From Hyphomonadaceae bacterium (GTDB lineage Bacteria; Pseudomonadota; Alphaproteobacteria; Caulobacterales; Hyphomonadaceae), in NCBI GenBank assembly GCA_024743315.1, contig JANSWU010000001.1, positions 248,001-312,000 on the forward strand: a stretch of 64,000 bases of DNA, given 5' to 3'. Position numbers and translations under genes: made by a program. How positions within the stretch are numbered: the stretch's first letter is position 1; each line of letters opens with the position of its first letter. Below the pieces are notes generated by a model, which was not told where the DNA came from, ran no database searches, and saw only the letters and a list, made by a program, of their open reading frames with translations. Below, in pieces: positions 43,565 to 52,125 of the stretch.

Positions 43565-45298
43565 GTGTTTAAAGCCCGCGAGCTGGATCTTGAAACGCTA
43601 TTAGAGGCGATCGACCGTCTGGACACGGTGTTTGCGGTCTATGACAAAGATCATCGACTGGTTTTCGCCAATGAGTCGGCACGCCGCGGTTGGCCGAAAC
43701 TCTATGATGGCTTGGCGCGCGGGCTTTCTCAGTATGACGCAACCCGATTAGAGATTGCCAGTCAGTTTCCGAATCACAGTGAAGACGATATCGACCAGTT
43801 CACTGAATATTCGGTCGCGATTGCCAGCTCTGGAAAACACGGTGAAATCCGAGCTCAGACCGGCCGGATCTATCGCACACATCATGAGCGGTTGGGAGAA
43901 AAGGGCATTGTCGGGATCGGTGTTGACCTCACGGACCTGAAAAAACACGAACACGAATTATCGCGCCTGGCCGAGGAGAACTTTCGTCTCGCCAATATTG
44001 ATGAACTGACCGGTTTGTCCAATCGCCGCCATTTTCTCAGCCGTCTCGATGAATTGTGCGACCCCACGCATGTTGACCCCAAACCGTTCGTTCTAGGGCT
44101 ATTGGACTTGGATGGATTCAAGCTCGTCAATGATGTCCACGGCCACCCGGTTGGCGACGCCTTGCTGAAAGAAGCCGCCGACCGCTTGCGCAGTGCGTTC
44201 TGTGAGAATTGTGTCATCGCGCGGCTCGGTGGGGATGAATTTGGAATCATTGTTCCGAGTGAGAAAACCGCTGATATCATCGAAACCACCGCAACCGATA
44301 TCTGCGCCGTTTTGGGTCAGCCTTACGAGCTGGATGGCGAACGACTTTATGTGTCCGCCAGCATGGGGATCGCGTCTTTTCCAAATGTCGGACAAACCCG
44401 GCGCCAATTGATGGAGCGGGCCGACTTCGCCCTCTATCATGCCAAGCAGAATGATAAGGGCCGGGCGATCATTTTCTCGGCCGAACACGAAATCCGCATC
44501 CGCAGACATGCCAGTCTCGAACTCGGCATCCGCGAAGCCGATCTCGAACGGGAATTATACCTGGATTTCCAGCCGATTTTGAATGCGCAAAGCCAAATAG
44601 TGACCTCCTTCGAAGCCCTGGCGCGTTGGAACAGCCCGACCCTCGGCGCGGTCTCGCCCGAGCATTTCATCCCGATCGCTGAGCAATCTGGCTTGATCAC
44701 AAAACTCTCACCCATCCTACTCCGGCGCGCTTTGCGCGAGGCCGAAACCTGGCCTGAGACAATCTCGCTTTCGATCAATCTGTCATCGCTCGAAGTCGCC
44801 TCAATGGAACATGCTCAGCAGTTGATGCGCCTGATCGATCAGTCTTCGGTCAATCCGCGGCGCGTAGTGTTTGAAATCACTGAGACCGCCATGATGCGCG
44901 AGTCCAAGAATGTGCTGAAAGTGCTCGAAGCTTTCAGAAAAGTGGGGATTAGGATTTCTCTCGATGATTTTGGCACCGGCTTTTCCAGTCTCAATCACGT
45001 CGCGCATATGCCGCTGGACGCGGTCAAGATCGATCGTACATTTCTGGAAGGAATCGAAACGCGGCGCGAAAGCGCATCGGTCTTGAAAACCATTTGCGAC
45101 CTGTGCCGGAGCCTAGGGCTTACCAGCGTGATGGAGGGGGTCGAAACGCCGCTTCAGGCGAGAATGGTCAAGTCTGCTGGGATTGATTTCATGCAGGGCT
45201 ATCTGTTCTGTCGTCCAATTTCAGCTGGACAAGTCCAAAAATTTCTCACGGCAGAACGCTTGCCAGAAAAAGTCCAGTCCCGTCAGGCCAAAGCTTAA
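43565..45298 (+). CDS. PAS-GGDEF-EAL c-di-GMP enzyme
   Basis: A 577-residue cytoplasmic protein without membrane helices. Domains: PAS-like (about 15-130, DTVFAVYDKDHRLVFANESA), GGDEF (about 150-305, intact motif LGGDEFGIIV), EAL (about 325-570: FEALARWNSP, then DDFGTGFSSLNH and KIDRTFLEGI). Both the cyclase and phosphodiesterase motifs are conserved. The RxxD inhibitory site nine residues before GGDEF is missing (CENC instead), so product feedback is not expected. The start is GTG with GGGAG upstream. Its neighbours are phosphatase and LpxR-like genes. Confidence 0.93.
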   Translation: MFKARELDLETLLEAIDRLDTVFAVYDKDHRLVFANESARRGWPKLYDGLARGLSQYDATRLEIASQFPNHSEDDIDQFTEYSVAIASSGKHGEIRAQTGRIYRTHHERLGEKGIVGIGVDLTDLKKHEHELSRLAEENFRLANIDELTGLSNRRHFLSRLDELCDPTHVDPKPFVLGLLDLDGFKLVNDVHGHPVGDALLKEAADRLRSAFCENCVIARLGGDEFGIIVPSEKTADIIETTATDICAVLGQPYELDGERLYVSASMGIASFPNVGQTRRQLMERADFALYHAKQNDKGRAIIFSAEHEIRIRRHASLELGIREADLERELYLDFQPILNAQSQIVTSFEALARWNSPTLGAVSPEHFIPIAEQSGLITKLSPILLRRALREAETWPETISLSINLSSLEVASMEHAQQLMRLIDQSSVNPRRVVFEITETAMMRESKNVLKVLEAFRKVGIRISLDDFGTGFSSLNHVAHMPLDAVKIDRTFLEGIETRRESASVLKTICDLCRSLGLTSVMEGVETPLQARMVKSAGIDFMQGYLFCRPISAGQVQKFLTAERLPEKVQSRQAKA

Positions 45299-45320
45299 AG
45301 CACGCCCCGCGCCAGTCCAC

Positions 45321-46340
45321 TTAACGCGCGATCGAAACCGAGACTGCGCCAAACCTTTGCGGCCCAGATTGAGCAACAAACTCTTCAGTCCGGTGCACAT
45401 AGGTGAAAGCGATTTGCACATCGCCCTGATGCAGCGCGATACCCGCTTGCAAATCAGCGCCATAATCGCGCCGATCTTCGACCCGCGCGCTGTCTCGCCA
45501 GAGATTGCCATCGAGAAACATGTCACGAGCAATCGCCCGGCCCTCGAGCCCGGCAAAGATATATCCACCAAAAGGCTGGCCCGGCTTGAACACGCCGGCG
45601 CCAGCCAATGCGGGTCGAATTCGAGGCGGCCCGAAATCTGATGACAAGTCCCAACCCAGCCGGACCATGCCGCCGACAGAGGCATAGGTCCGCACATTGC
45701 CGAGCGTAATGCCACCATGCAGCGCATAATCGGTCTCCAGCCCCATAGGCAGGTTCGGGCCCTCAAATTGGCGCAGGCGTTGCGCGGTGATTTCGAGGCC
45801 CAACTCATCTTTCAATTGTGAGTCCCACCCGCGCGGTTCCACCGCTTGCAGCAGGTCATGCCAGTTCTCTTGCACGAATTGCCCGCCCGCGGACGGGCCG
45901 ACCACACCGAGATTGACTTGCAGCACGTCCTGAACCATCTGCCGCGGACCGAGCCGGGTCGTACCCACCACGGTTCCGGAGGCATAAAGCCAGGCGGCAT
46001 AAGGCCGGTCCTCCGGGTCGGGCGTGACCGCGGAGATGTCTTCTGGCGTAAAGATCGTATGCGACAGCGCAAATCCCTGGCGCAATTCGGTTCGATCAAG
46101 ATCAAGGATCGGGATTCGATTGGCGACCCAATTCAGGCCGGGCGTGATATCATTCGCCGGACGGACCCGCTCCAAGCGCAAACCGTTCGAATAATTGCGA
46201 TCGGTGCCCCCGAACAGGTCATTCTCGGATGTCAGAGACCAAACCCCGGCGGGTTCGGTGGCCGCCCGAGCTTGTGCCTGCGCGACGGGCAAAGAAAAAG
46301 CCGCCAAAAGGGCGGCTCCGATGAGATGATGAGCGACCAT
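45321..46340 (-). CDS. LpxR-family (DUF2219) outer-membrane lipid A deacylase-like
   Basis: A 339-residue protein with a signal peptide (about 23 residues, ending AQA). It carries the LpxR N-terminal motif ENDLFGGTDRNYSNG with the conserved Asn, Asp and Thr residues and a transmembrane beta-barrel pattern (alternating strands) to a C-terminal VSIAR. Salmonella LpxR removes the 3'-acyloxyacyl chain from lipid A. The catalytic His of LpxR (in a THNG-like motif) is not apparent here, so activity is uncertain. A second, shorter relative lies 3 nt upstream. Confidence 0.85.
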   Translation of the reverse strand: MVAHHLIGAALLAAFSLPVAQAQARAATEPAGVWSLTSENDLFGGTDRNYSNGLRLERVRPANDITPGLNWVANRIPILDLDRTELRQGFALSHTIFTPEDISAVTPDPEDRPYAAWLYASGTVVGTTRLGPRQMVQDVLQVNLGVVGPSAGGQFVQENWHDLLQAVEPRGWDSQLKDELGLEITAQRLRQFEGPNLPMGLETDYALHGGITLGNVRTYASVGGMVRLGWDLSSDFGPPRIRPALAGAGVFKPGQPFGGYIFAGLEGRAIARDMFLDGNLWRDSARVEDRRDYGADLQAGIALHQGDVQIAFTYVHRTEEFVAQSGPQRFGAVSVSIAR

Positions 46341-46343
46341 GCC

Positions 46344-47150
46344 CTAGCGTTTAAGGGTAAAGCTAATCCCTGCGAAGTCCTCATTTTCACTCGCGCCGAG
46401 CGTGCGTTCGCGATACTCGACTTCGCGCCGGATATAACTGAAGGAGATCTGTCCAGCACCGCGCTGGATCGACAGACCTGCCTGAATATCGCCGACCGTA
46501 ACCTGATCGTGCAGGGCCATGCTGCCGACCGCAACAACGCTCGAATCATCCGGCTCCCAGACCAAAGCTTCGCCATCCGCACCAGCAAACAGGTACCAGC
46601 TCGAATTCGGTGCCTTACCGCGCTTATCGAAATTCTGACCAATCCGGACCTCACCACCAAAGCGGCGAGATGCGTAAGTGCCATCTCGTGTGATCGCGAT
46701 GCGTGGCGCGATGCCAACATCAAAACCAAGCCCGGTGCGCTCTGCTGGCGCCGAGAGCGCGATTTCGGCCGTCAGCTTGCGCTGTTCGCGCGGAACCGGC
46801 GAAAGACTGGCTTCGGCGCGATCGGCTGCAACGTCCGTCATGATCGAACTGGAATACAGACGACGGCTGTTCAAGGCGGCTTTTGGATCAATCTCAAAGC
46901 CGAGATCGGTGTCCTGAGGGACCTGAAATCCGAAATGACGACTCGATTCTGTCTGTTTGAATGTTCCGGTATATACGAGGTTTACGCGTGTCTGAGAGGC
47001 CCGCTCGCCGAGCGTGCGGCTGGCGGCCAGGATTGTCGCATTATCGATTTGTGGTCCTGTGTTCGCTTGCGCATGAACACAGGAGTGACAAGCCATCGCG
47101 GCTATCATTGATGCACCTGCAACAATCATCTTTCCCACGCCTCTTAACAT
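46344..47150 (-). CDS. LpxR-like outer-membrane protein lacking the N-terminal part
   Basis: A 268-residue protein with a signal peptide (ends at about residue 28). The C-terminal half (VAVGSMALHDQVTVGDIQAGLSIQRGAGQISFSYIRREVEYRE) aligns with the same region of the neighbouring DUF2219 protein (DGNLW...DLQAGIALHQGDVQIAFTYVHRTEEF), but the N-terminal ENDLFGG motif is absent. It looks like a diverged tandem duplicate that has lost the active site, or a small beta barrel of its own. Start 47150 has GGAG upstream. It ends 3 nt before the LpxR-type gene. Confidence 0.75.
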   Translation of the reverse strand: MLRGVGKMIVAGASMIAAMACHSCVHAQANTGPQIDNATILAASRTLGERASQTRVNLVYTGTFKQTESSRHFGFQVPQDTDLGFEIDPKAALNSRRLYSSSIMTDVAADRAEASLSPVPREQRKLTAEIALSAPAERTGLGFDVGIAPRIAITRDGTYASRRFGGEVRIGQNFDKRGKAPNSSWYLFAGADGEALVWEPDDSSVVAVGSMALHDQVTVGDIQAGLSIQRGAGQISFSYIRREVEYRERTLGASENEDFAGISFTLKR

Positions 47151-47510
47151 GTCAGCTCCGTTTGTCCCCTAGAAGCTGACCTCACATCCTTACCTTAGCA
47201 TGAACGAAACATGCCGACGAATCCGGATTTTTCTCTCCACGTTAAACATTTTGACATCACGAAAATGTGACTAAGCCTATATTCATTAGCGATTTGGCGA
47301 GAATTGGGCGCGTGAAATCTGGTTAATTTTGGTCCAATTTTTTTTCATCTTTCTCGAAAAGTGGGCATTTTTTTAGTCCGTGTCGCACGGGAAACACACT
47401 TCGCTGAAGACATCAGACGCTGTTAACTGTAGTGAAGATTACAGATCTAAGCCCTTCGCAAAAGAAAAGCCCCGTCTTGCGACGAGGCTTTTTTTATTTT
47501 TTTGATCTGG
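47151..47510. other. AT-rich intergenic region between lpxR-like genes and nrdA
   Basis: About 360 bp without coding potential. The stretch 47215-47460 is distinctly AT-rich and contains runs of T (AATTTTTTTTC, CATTTTTTTAG). A single CtrA-like half-site TTAA occurs several times without the N7 partner. The 47465-47504 hairpin is the only strong structure. Confidence 0.6.
47465..47504. terminator. Terminator after nrdA
   Basis: AAAAGCCCCGTC and GACGAGGCTTTT arms (one mismatch). On the minus strand it is followed by CTTTTG after nrdA; on the + strand by TTTTTATTTTTTT, a better U tract. Confidence 0.75.
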
Positions 47511-49373
47511 CTACTGACAAGCGAGACATTCGTCATAGTCAGTATTTGGCACGTCCATGCCAGACATGCTGGCTTCCTTTTCGTCAGCGCCCGCGAAACT
47601 GGCGCGCTGAACCGATTTCGAGCGGCAATAATAAAGCGACTTCACACCGCGTTCCCAAGCGGTCCAATGCAGCATGTGCAGGTCCCACTTATTGATGTCC
47701 GCAGGCAGGAAGACGTTCAGCGACTGGGCCTGGCAGATATAGGGCGTGCGATCCGCCGCATGTTCGATGATCCAGCGCTGATCGATCTCGAATGCGGTCT
47801 TGAAAGTCGACTTCTCATGCTCGTCCAAGCAATCCAGATGCTGAACGGAGCCCTCATGCTCGAGGATAGAGGTCCAGATCTCGTCTGTGTTCTGACCTTT
47901 CTCGTCAAGCAGGCGCTCAAGATACTTGTTCTTAACCGTGAACGAGCCGGACAGCGTCTTGTGGGTGTAAACATTGGCCGGGATCGGCTCGATGCCCGCA
48001 CTGGTCCCGCCGCAAATGATTGAGATGGAGGCGGTCGGGGCAACTGCCATCTTGTGGCTGAAGCGCGCCATCATGCCCGCCTCGGCGGCATCTTCACACG
48101 GCCCGCGCTCTTTTGCGAGCTTCACTGAGGCCGCATCAGCGCCCTGGCGGATATGCTTGAACAATTTCTCGTTCCAAACCTTTGCCATCGCGCTTTCCAT
48201 GGGCAGGTTGAGCGATTGCAGGAAGGAGTGGAAGCCCATCAGGCCAAGCCCAACTGAGCGCTCGCGCTTGGCCGAATAGACGGCCCGGGCCATTTCTGGT
48301 GGCGCGCGGTCAATGAAGTCCTGAAGCACATTGTCGAGGAAGCGGTAAACATCTTCCAGGAACATCTCTTCCTTGCTCCACTCAAAGAATTTCTCGGCAT
48401 TGATCGATGACAGGCAGCACACAGCGGTGCGGTCTTCGCCCTTATGATCAATGCCGGTGGGCAGGGTGATCTCAGAGCAGAGATTGGATTGGGTCACTTT
48501 CAAACCGAGCTGGCGCTGGTGCGCCGGCATCGCATTGTTCACGGTGTCGGTGAACAAGAGATAAGGTTCTCCGGTCTGGATGCGCAGCTCGAGGATCTTC
48601 TGCCAGATCTTACGGGCATTTACTTTGCGCAGCGGCTCGCCGGTCTTTGGCGAGAGCAGATCAAACTCTTCATCATTCTTGACCGCTTCCATGAAAGCAT
48701 CAGTGATATTGATGCCATGGTGCAGGTTCAGAGATTTCCGATTGAAGTCACCTGACGGCTTACGGACTTCCAAGAATTCCTCGATTTCCGGATGGTGGAC
48801 GTCGAGATAGCAAGCCGCAGAGCCGCGGCGCAGTGAGCCTTGGCTGATCGCCAGTGTCAGAGAGTCCATCACGCGGATGAAAGGAATGATGCCGCTGGTC
48901 TGGCCACTCTTGCCGACTTTTTCGCCGATTGAGCGGACATTGCCCCAATAGGTGCCAATGCCGCCGCCATTCGAGGCGAGCCAGACATTTTCGGTCCAGG
49001 TGCCGACAATATCGTCCAGGCTGTCGCCCACCTGGTTGAGGAAGCAAGAGATGGGCAGGCCGCGATCGGCGCCGCCATTTGACAGAACCGGGGTCGCCGG
49101 CATGAACCAGAGCTTGGACATGTAATCATACAGGCGCTGGGCATGATCGGCGTCGTCTGCAAAAGCCTGCGAGACGCGGGCAAACATGTCCTGATAGGAC
49201 TCGCCTGGCAGCAAATAGCGGTCTTCCAGGGTAACCTTGCCGAACTCAGTCAGCAGCGCATCGCGCGACCGGTCAATCTGAATATTCGGCACGACTCGCA
49301 GGTCCGGGGCGCCGGATTGCGCGTCCTGTTTTTTGACCTCTTTCGCGAGCGTCGCGTTATTAGTGCCTGCCAT
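47511..49373 (-). CDS. nrdA: Ribonucleotide reductase class I, alpha subunit NrdA
   Basis: A 620-residue catalytic subunit. Active-site residues are visible: Cys in ADRGLPISCFL, the NLCSEITLP Cys/Glu pair, and Cys in TPYICQAQSLNVF; the C-terminal tail ends in the CLAC thiol pair that is re-reduced by thioredoxin. There is no N-terminal ATP-cone (the protein goes into the catalytic fold by residue 55 or so), so dATP inhibition through a cone is not expected. nrdB lies 4.8 kb away on the same strand. Promoter region carries NrdR and CtrA-type sites. Confidence 0.95.
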   Translation of the reverse strand: MAGTNNATLAKEVKKQDAQSGAPDLRVVPNIQIDRSRDALLTEFGKVTLEDRYLLPGESYQDMFARVSQAFADDADHAQRLYDYMSKLWFMPATPVLSNGGADRGLPISCFLNQVGDSLDDIVGTWTENVWLASNGGGIGTYWGNVRSIGEKVGKSGQTSGIIPFIRVMDSLTLAISQGSLRRGSAACYLDVHHPEIEEFLEVRKPSGDFNRKSLNLHHGINITDAFMEAVKNDEEFDLLSPKTGEPLRKVNARKIWQKILELRIQTGEPYLLFTDTVNNAMPAHQRQLGLKVTQSNLCSEITLPTGIDHKGEDRTAVCCLSSINAEKFFEWSKEEMFLEDVYRFLDNVLQDFIDRAPPEMARAVYSAKRERSVGLGLMGFHSFLQSLNLPMESAMAKVWNEKLFKHIRQGADAASVKLAKERGPCEDAAEAGMMARFSHKMAVAPTASISIICGGTSAGIEPIPANVYTHKTLSGSFTVKNKYLERLLDEKGQNTDEIWTSILEHEGSVQHLDCLDEHEKSTFKTAFEIDQRWIIEHAADRTPYICQAQSLNVFLPADINKWDLHMLHWTAWERGVKSLYYCRSKSVQRASFAGADEKEASMSGMDVPNTDYDECLACQ

Positions 49374-49426
49374 AGTCTCTTACCCCTTGCATAAGGCCCG
49401 TCACATATAGGAATGAAACCGAAAAA

Positions 49427-49473
49427 CCGCCATATACGGTGTTTCAAATCAGCCCTCACACAACATATTGTGC
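49427..49473 (-). promoter_or_regulatory. Pair of NrdR boxes upstream of nrdA
   Basis: Box 1, ACACAACATATTGTGC (49458-49473), matches the ACACWATATATWGTGT consensus at 14 of 16. Box 2 at 49427-49442 (minus strand ACACCGTATATGGCGG) is weaker. Their centres are 31 bp apart, the three-turn spacing typical of NrdR operators. Confidence 0.8.
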
Positions 49474-49481
49474 CTCCAAGG

Positions 49482-49554
49482 TTAATGACTGGTCAACAGG
49501 GTCCGTCTCAAAAACGTCATTTTGGCGGTGGATAAGTGGTTAATAGCTGGTTAA
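49482..49554. promoter_or_regulatory. CtrA-type boxes in the nrdA control region
   Basis: TTAATAGCTGGTTAA at 49540-49554 is a perfect TTAA-N7-TTAA site. TTAATGACTGGTCAA at 49482-49496 differs by one base in the second half. The two sites lie 43 bp apart between the NrdR boxes and the divergent DUF6265 gene. CtrA is the master response regulator of dimorphic alphaproteobacteria. A GAGTC (GANTC, the CcrM methylation site) lies further on, near 49667. Confidence 0.7.
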
Positions 49555-49831
49555 TTCCATGGCGCCGAGCCCGTCCCAATTGGGAGTTGGAGGGCACTGC
49601 TTTTCTTGAAAAAAAATTTCTTACCGAGGTGCTTGAATTTTTTAACGAACTGCGCCTCCGCCCGAGAGTCTAGATCTAGTGCAACCGCAATGCGGAGAAA
49701 TCAGCCGCTACTACATCTAGTAGGTGCTTACTGAACGGTCATATCGAGATCCGATCGAAATGACAGTTTCCAACACATCCCTTTGAGCATAGGCTTTTCA
49801 ACACCTTTCACGCTCAGACAGGAGTAGGAAC
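49555..49831. other. Rest of the nrdA/DUF6265 intergenic region
   Basis: About 277 bp. The first 100 bases carry an A-rich block (GAAAAAAAATTTC) followed by AATTTTTTAACG; the rest is ordinary. A promoter for the + strand DUF6265 gene must lie here, but I could not fix a -10/-35 pair. Confidence 0.5.
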
Positions 49832-50296
49832 ATGGTGATTCGTTTTTGCGCCACGCTGATTTTGGTCGGTGCATGCACCACGCAAACCATGGCCGAGGAA
49901 GCGGATCCGAATCGTCTCGATTGGCTGACCGGCTGCTGGCAAAGCGAGTCGGGGAAAACCCGCGAAGTCTGGTCACAATCTGAAGATGGCTATTATTTCG
50001 GCTATTCCGTCGTCGCCAGGGACACGCATGTGGTCTTTTTCGAACAGATGCGGATCGATCCCGCGCCGATGCCGGTCTTCAACGCCTATCCGTCTGGCGC
50101 CGGTCCATCGGCGTTTCCAGCGGTCGAGCTCTCGGCCCACTCAGTGACCTTTGCCAATCCGGCCCATGATTTCCCGCAAAAGATCACCTATACCCGCGAG
50201 GGTGCTGCTCTGAATGCAGTGATCTCTCGGATGGATGATAGCAGCCCGGGATATTTCAATTATGTCGCCTGCACAGAGGGTGGGACCTCTGATTAA
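49832..50296 (+). CDS. DUF6265 family exported protein
   Basis: A 154-residue protein with a short hydrophobic leader; a lipobox-like LVGAC (Cys15) suggests a lipoprotein, though the n-region is short and cleavage after TMA is also possible. The domain core is LDWLTGCWQSESGKTREVWSQ, YYFGYS, FFEQMRI and FANPAHDFPQKITYTR, the DUF6265 pattern (lipocalin-like beta-barrel). Function unknown. RBS ACAGGAG lies upstream. Confidence 0.82.
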   Translation: MVIRFCATLILVGACTTQTMAEEADPNRLDWLTGCWQSESGKTREVWSQSEDGYYFGYSVVARDTHVVFFEQMRIDPAPMPVFNAYPSGAGPSAFPAVELSAHSVTFANPAHDFPQKITYTREGAALNAVISRMDDSSPGYFNYVACTEGGTSD

Positions 50297-50384
50297 GCAG
50301 TTGCAAGCCAAGCTCAGCTTTACGGCACCGATGCGGCTCTCTACATAATCACCGCATCGTCATCGGGGCGACGAGGAGCTGTGC

Positions 50385-51536
50385 ATGCGCATCATGATCG
50401 TGACAGACGCCTGGGAACCACAGGTGAATGGTGTGGTGCGGACCATGCAACGCGTGATTGCGGAATTGGAAGCCGAAGGGCATGAGTTTGACATCATCCA
50501 CCCCGGCGACGGCTTTAACACGATGCCGCTGCCGACTTATCCGGAAATCAAGCTGGCGCTGTTTGCCGAACGCAAGATCAAGGAACGGTTCGAAGCCTTC
50601 GAACCAGATGCGATCCATATTGTGACCGAAGGCACGCTCGGCATGGCCGGGCGCAAAATGTGTTTGAAGATCAAACACCCCTTTTCCACCGCCTATCACA
50701 CGCGTTTCCCGGAATATGTCTCGGCTCGCCTGCCCATCCCGACCGGGGTCGGTTACAGTTTCGTCCGCTGGTTCCACCAATATTCTGGCAAGGTCATGGT
50801 TCCGACGCCCAGCATGGTTGAGGAATTACGCGAGAAGAATTTCATCAACTTGGTTGCTTGGACACGTGGTGTGGACACTGAATTGTTTCATCCCTCGCGC
50901 CGCATCGAAGCGGGTGCCGACAATGATCCATTCAACGGCTTGCCGCGTCCGATCTTTTTGAATGTCGGACGTGTGGCGGTGGAAAAGAATATCGAATCCT
51001 TTGTCGAACTCGACTTGCCCGGCTCGAAAGTGGTGGTCGGCGACGGCCCGGCGCTAAAAGAGTTGAAGAAGAAGTACCCGGAAGTGCACTTTCTCGGCGC
51101 GCGGTTCGGCGAAGATCTGGCGACCTATTATGCCAGCGCCGATGTGTTCGTGTTTCCGAGCCTGACCGACACGTTCGGACTCGTCGTGCTCGAAGCCATG
51201 GCCTCAGGAACGCCGGTCGCGGCATATGAAGCCACCGGGCCAAAAGATGTCATTCCTGGCTCGGATGCTGGAACCATAACCCCGATTGGGGGCGATCTCG
51301 CCGCTGGCGCAAAAGCCTGCCTCGACCTCGACCGCGCAACCTGCCGGGCCTATGCGGAGGGTTATAGCTGGCGCGCCGTGGCGCTCGCCTTTCTCGATAA
51401 TTTGCAACCGCTGCCGACCCCGGAGCGGCGGCGCTTCTGGCAACGCCTGCGGCGCAAGAAGAAAACCTGGATCGATTGGGAACAGTTTACGGACTGGATG
51501 AACCAGCCGGACGATTCAAAAAAGAAAGAAGAATGA
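50385..51536 (+). CDS. GT4 family glycosyltransferase
   Basis: A 383-residue GT-B glycosyltransferase: DAWEPQVNGVVRTMQRVIAELEAEGHEFDIIHPGDGF at the N-terminus, PSMVEELREKNFINLVAWTRGVDTELFHPSRR, and the family-4 EX7E-like region PSLTDTFGLVVLEAMASGTPVAAYEA. It resembles the mannosyltransferase/sulfoquinovosyl or glycolipid synthase (MgtA/SqdX-like) groups that decorate membrane lipids. RBS GAGGAG. It overlaps the next gene by 4 nt. Confidence 0.88.
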   Translation: MRIMIVTDAWEPQVNGVVRTMQRVIAELEAEGHEFDIIHPGDGFNTMPLPTYPEIKLALFAERKIKERFEAFEPDAIHIVTEGTLGMAGRKMCLKIKHPFSTAYHTRFPEYVSARLPIPTGVGYSFVRWFHQYSGKVMVPTPSMVEELREKNFINLVAWTRGVDTELFHPSRRIEAGADNDPFNGLPRPIFLNVGRVAVEKNIESFVELDLPGSKVVVGDGPALKELKKKYPEVHFLGARFGEDLATYYASADVFVFPSLTDTFGLVVLEAMASGTPVAAYEATGPKDVIPGSDAGTITPIGGDLAAGAKACLDLDRATCRAYAEGYSWRAVALAFLDNLQPLPTPERRRFWQRLRRKKKTWIDWEQFTDWMNQPDDSKKKEE

Positions 51537-51979
51537 TGAGTTGGGAAACGGGATTCATCATTCTTAATCTGATGGTCCTGCCGGCTTGGGCGCTCTTGCT
51601 CATTCTTCCACGCAGCAACCTCACCCGAACCGCCGTTCACTCCATGCTATGGCCGATTCTAATGGGCGCGATTTATGCGACCAGCCTGATCGCCGCAATG
51701 GTGTTCGGCCTATCCGACCCAGACGCTGGATTCACCCTATCCGGGGTCCAGGCACTATTCAGTCACCCGAACGGCGTCATCCTCGGATGGTCACACTATA
51801 TGGTATTTGATTTATTCGTCGGCGCCTGGATTGCGCGGGATGGACAAAGGCGGGCGATCGCGCATTGGAAACTCATACCCTGTCTGCTCGGCGCGTTCCT
51901 TTTCGGACCGGTCGGCCTGTTGCTCTATGCAATTCTGCGATGGCTGAGCGGACACGGATTCACCCTACAAGAGAGCTAA
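51533..51979 (+). CDS. ABA4-like family membrane protein
   Basis: A 148-residue protein with four hydrophobic segments (about 5-24, 38-58, 82-98, 116-135) and the ABA4 motif WSHYMVFDLFVGAWIARDG. Plant ABA4 is needed for neoxanthin formation; the bacterial role is unknown. The start overlaps the GT4 stop (ATGA), so the two genes are probably co-translated. Confidence 0.75.
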   Translation: MMSWETGFIILNLMVLPAWALLLILPRSNLTRTAVHSMLWPILMGAIYATSLIAAMVFGLSDPDAGFTLSGVQALFSHPNGVILGWSHYMVFDLFVGAWIARDGQRRAIAHWKLIPCLLGAFLFGPVGLLLYAILRWLSGHGFTLQES

Positions 51980-52125
51980 TGGATGAGGGATTCTCTTGCT
52001 TGGATGAGCCCCTCTATATTGACAGCGTAATCAGGTGAGATGCGCGCCCGCGCCGCGCTAGACTGGCGTCAAACTTGCGTCTAAAGACCCCACGAAATCA
52101 AAACACTTGGCAAATGAGGTTCTTC

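Noticed and set aside
45846-47111. Long + strand reading frame opposite the two LpxR-like genes
   Set aside because: Basic, Arg-rich translation without known motifs, and it lies antisense to two well-supported signal-peptide proteins.
49600-49700. A/T-rich block between the CtrA sites and the DUF6265 gene considered as a replication origin
   Set aside because: CtrA sites and A/T runs also occur at Caulobacter-type origins, but I see no cluster of DnaA boxes (TTATCCACA) or parA/hemE/gidA genes next to it, so a promoter explanation is simpler.
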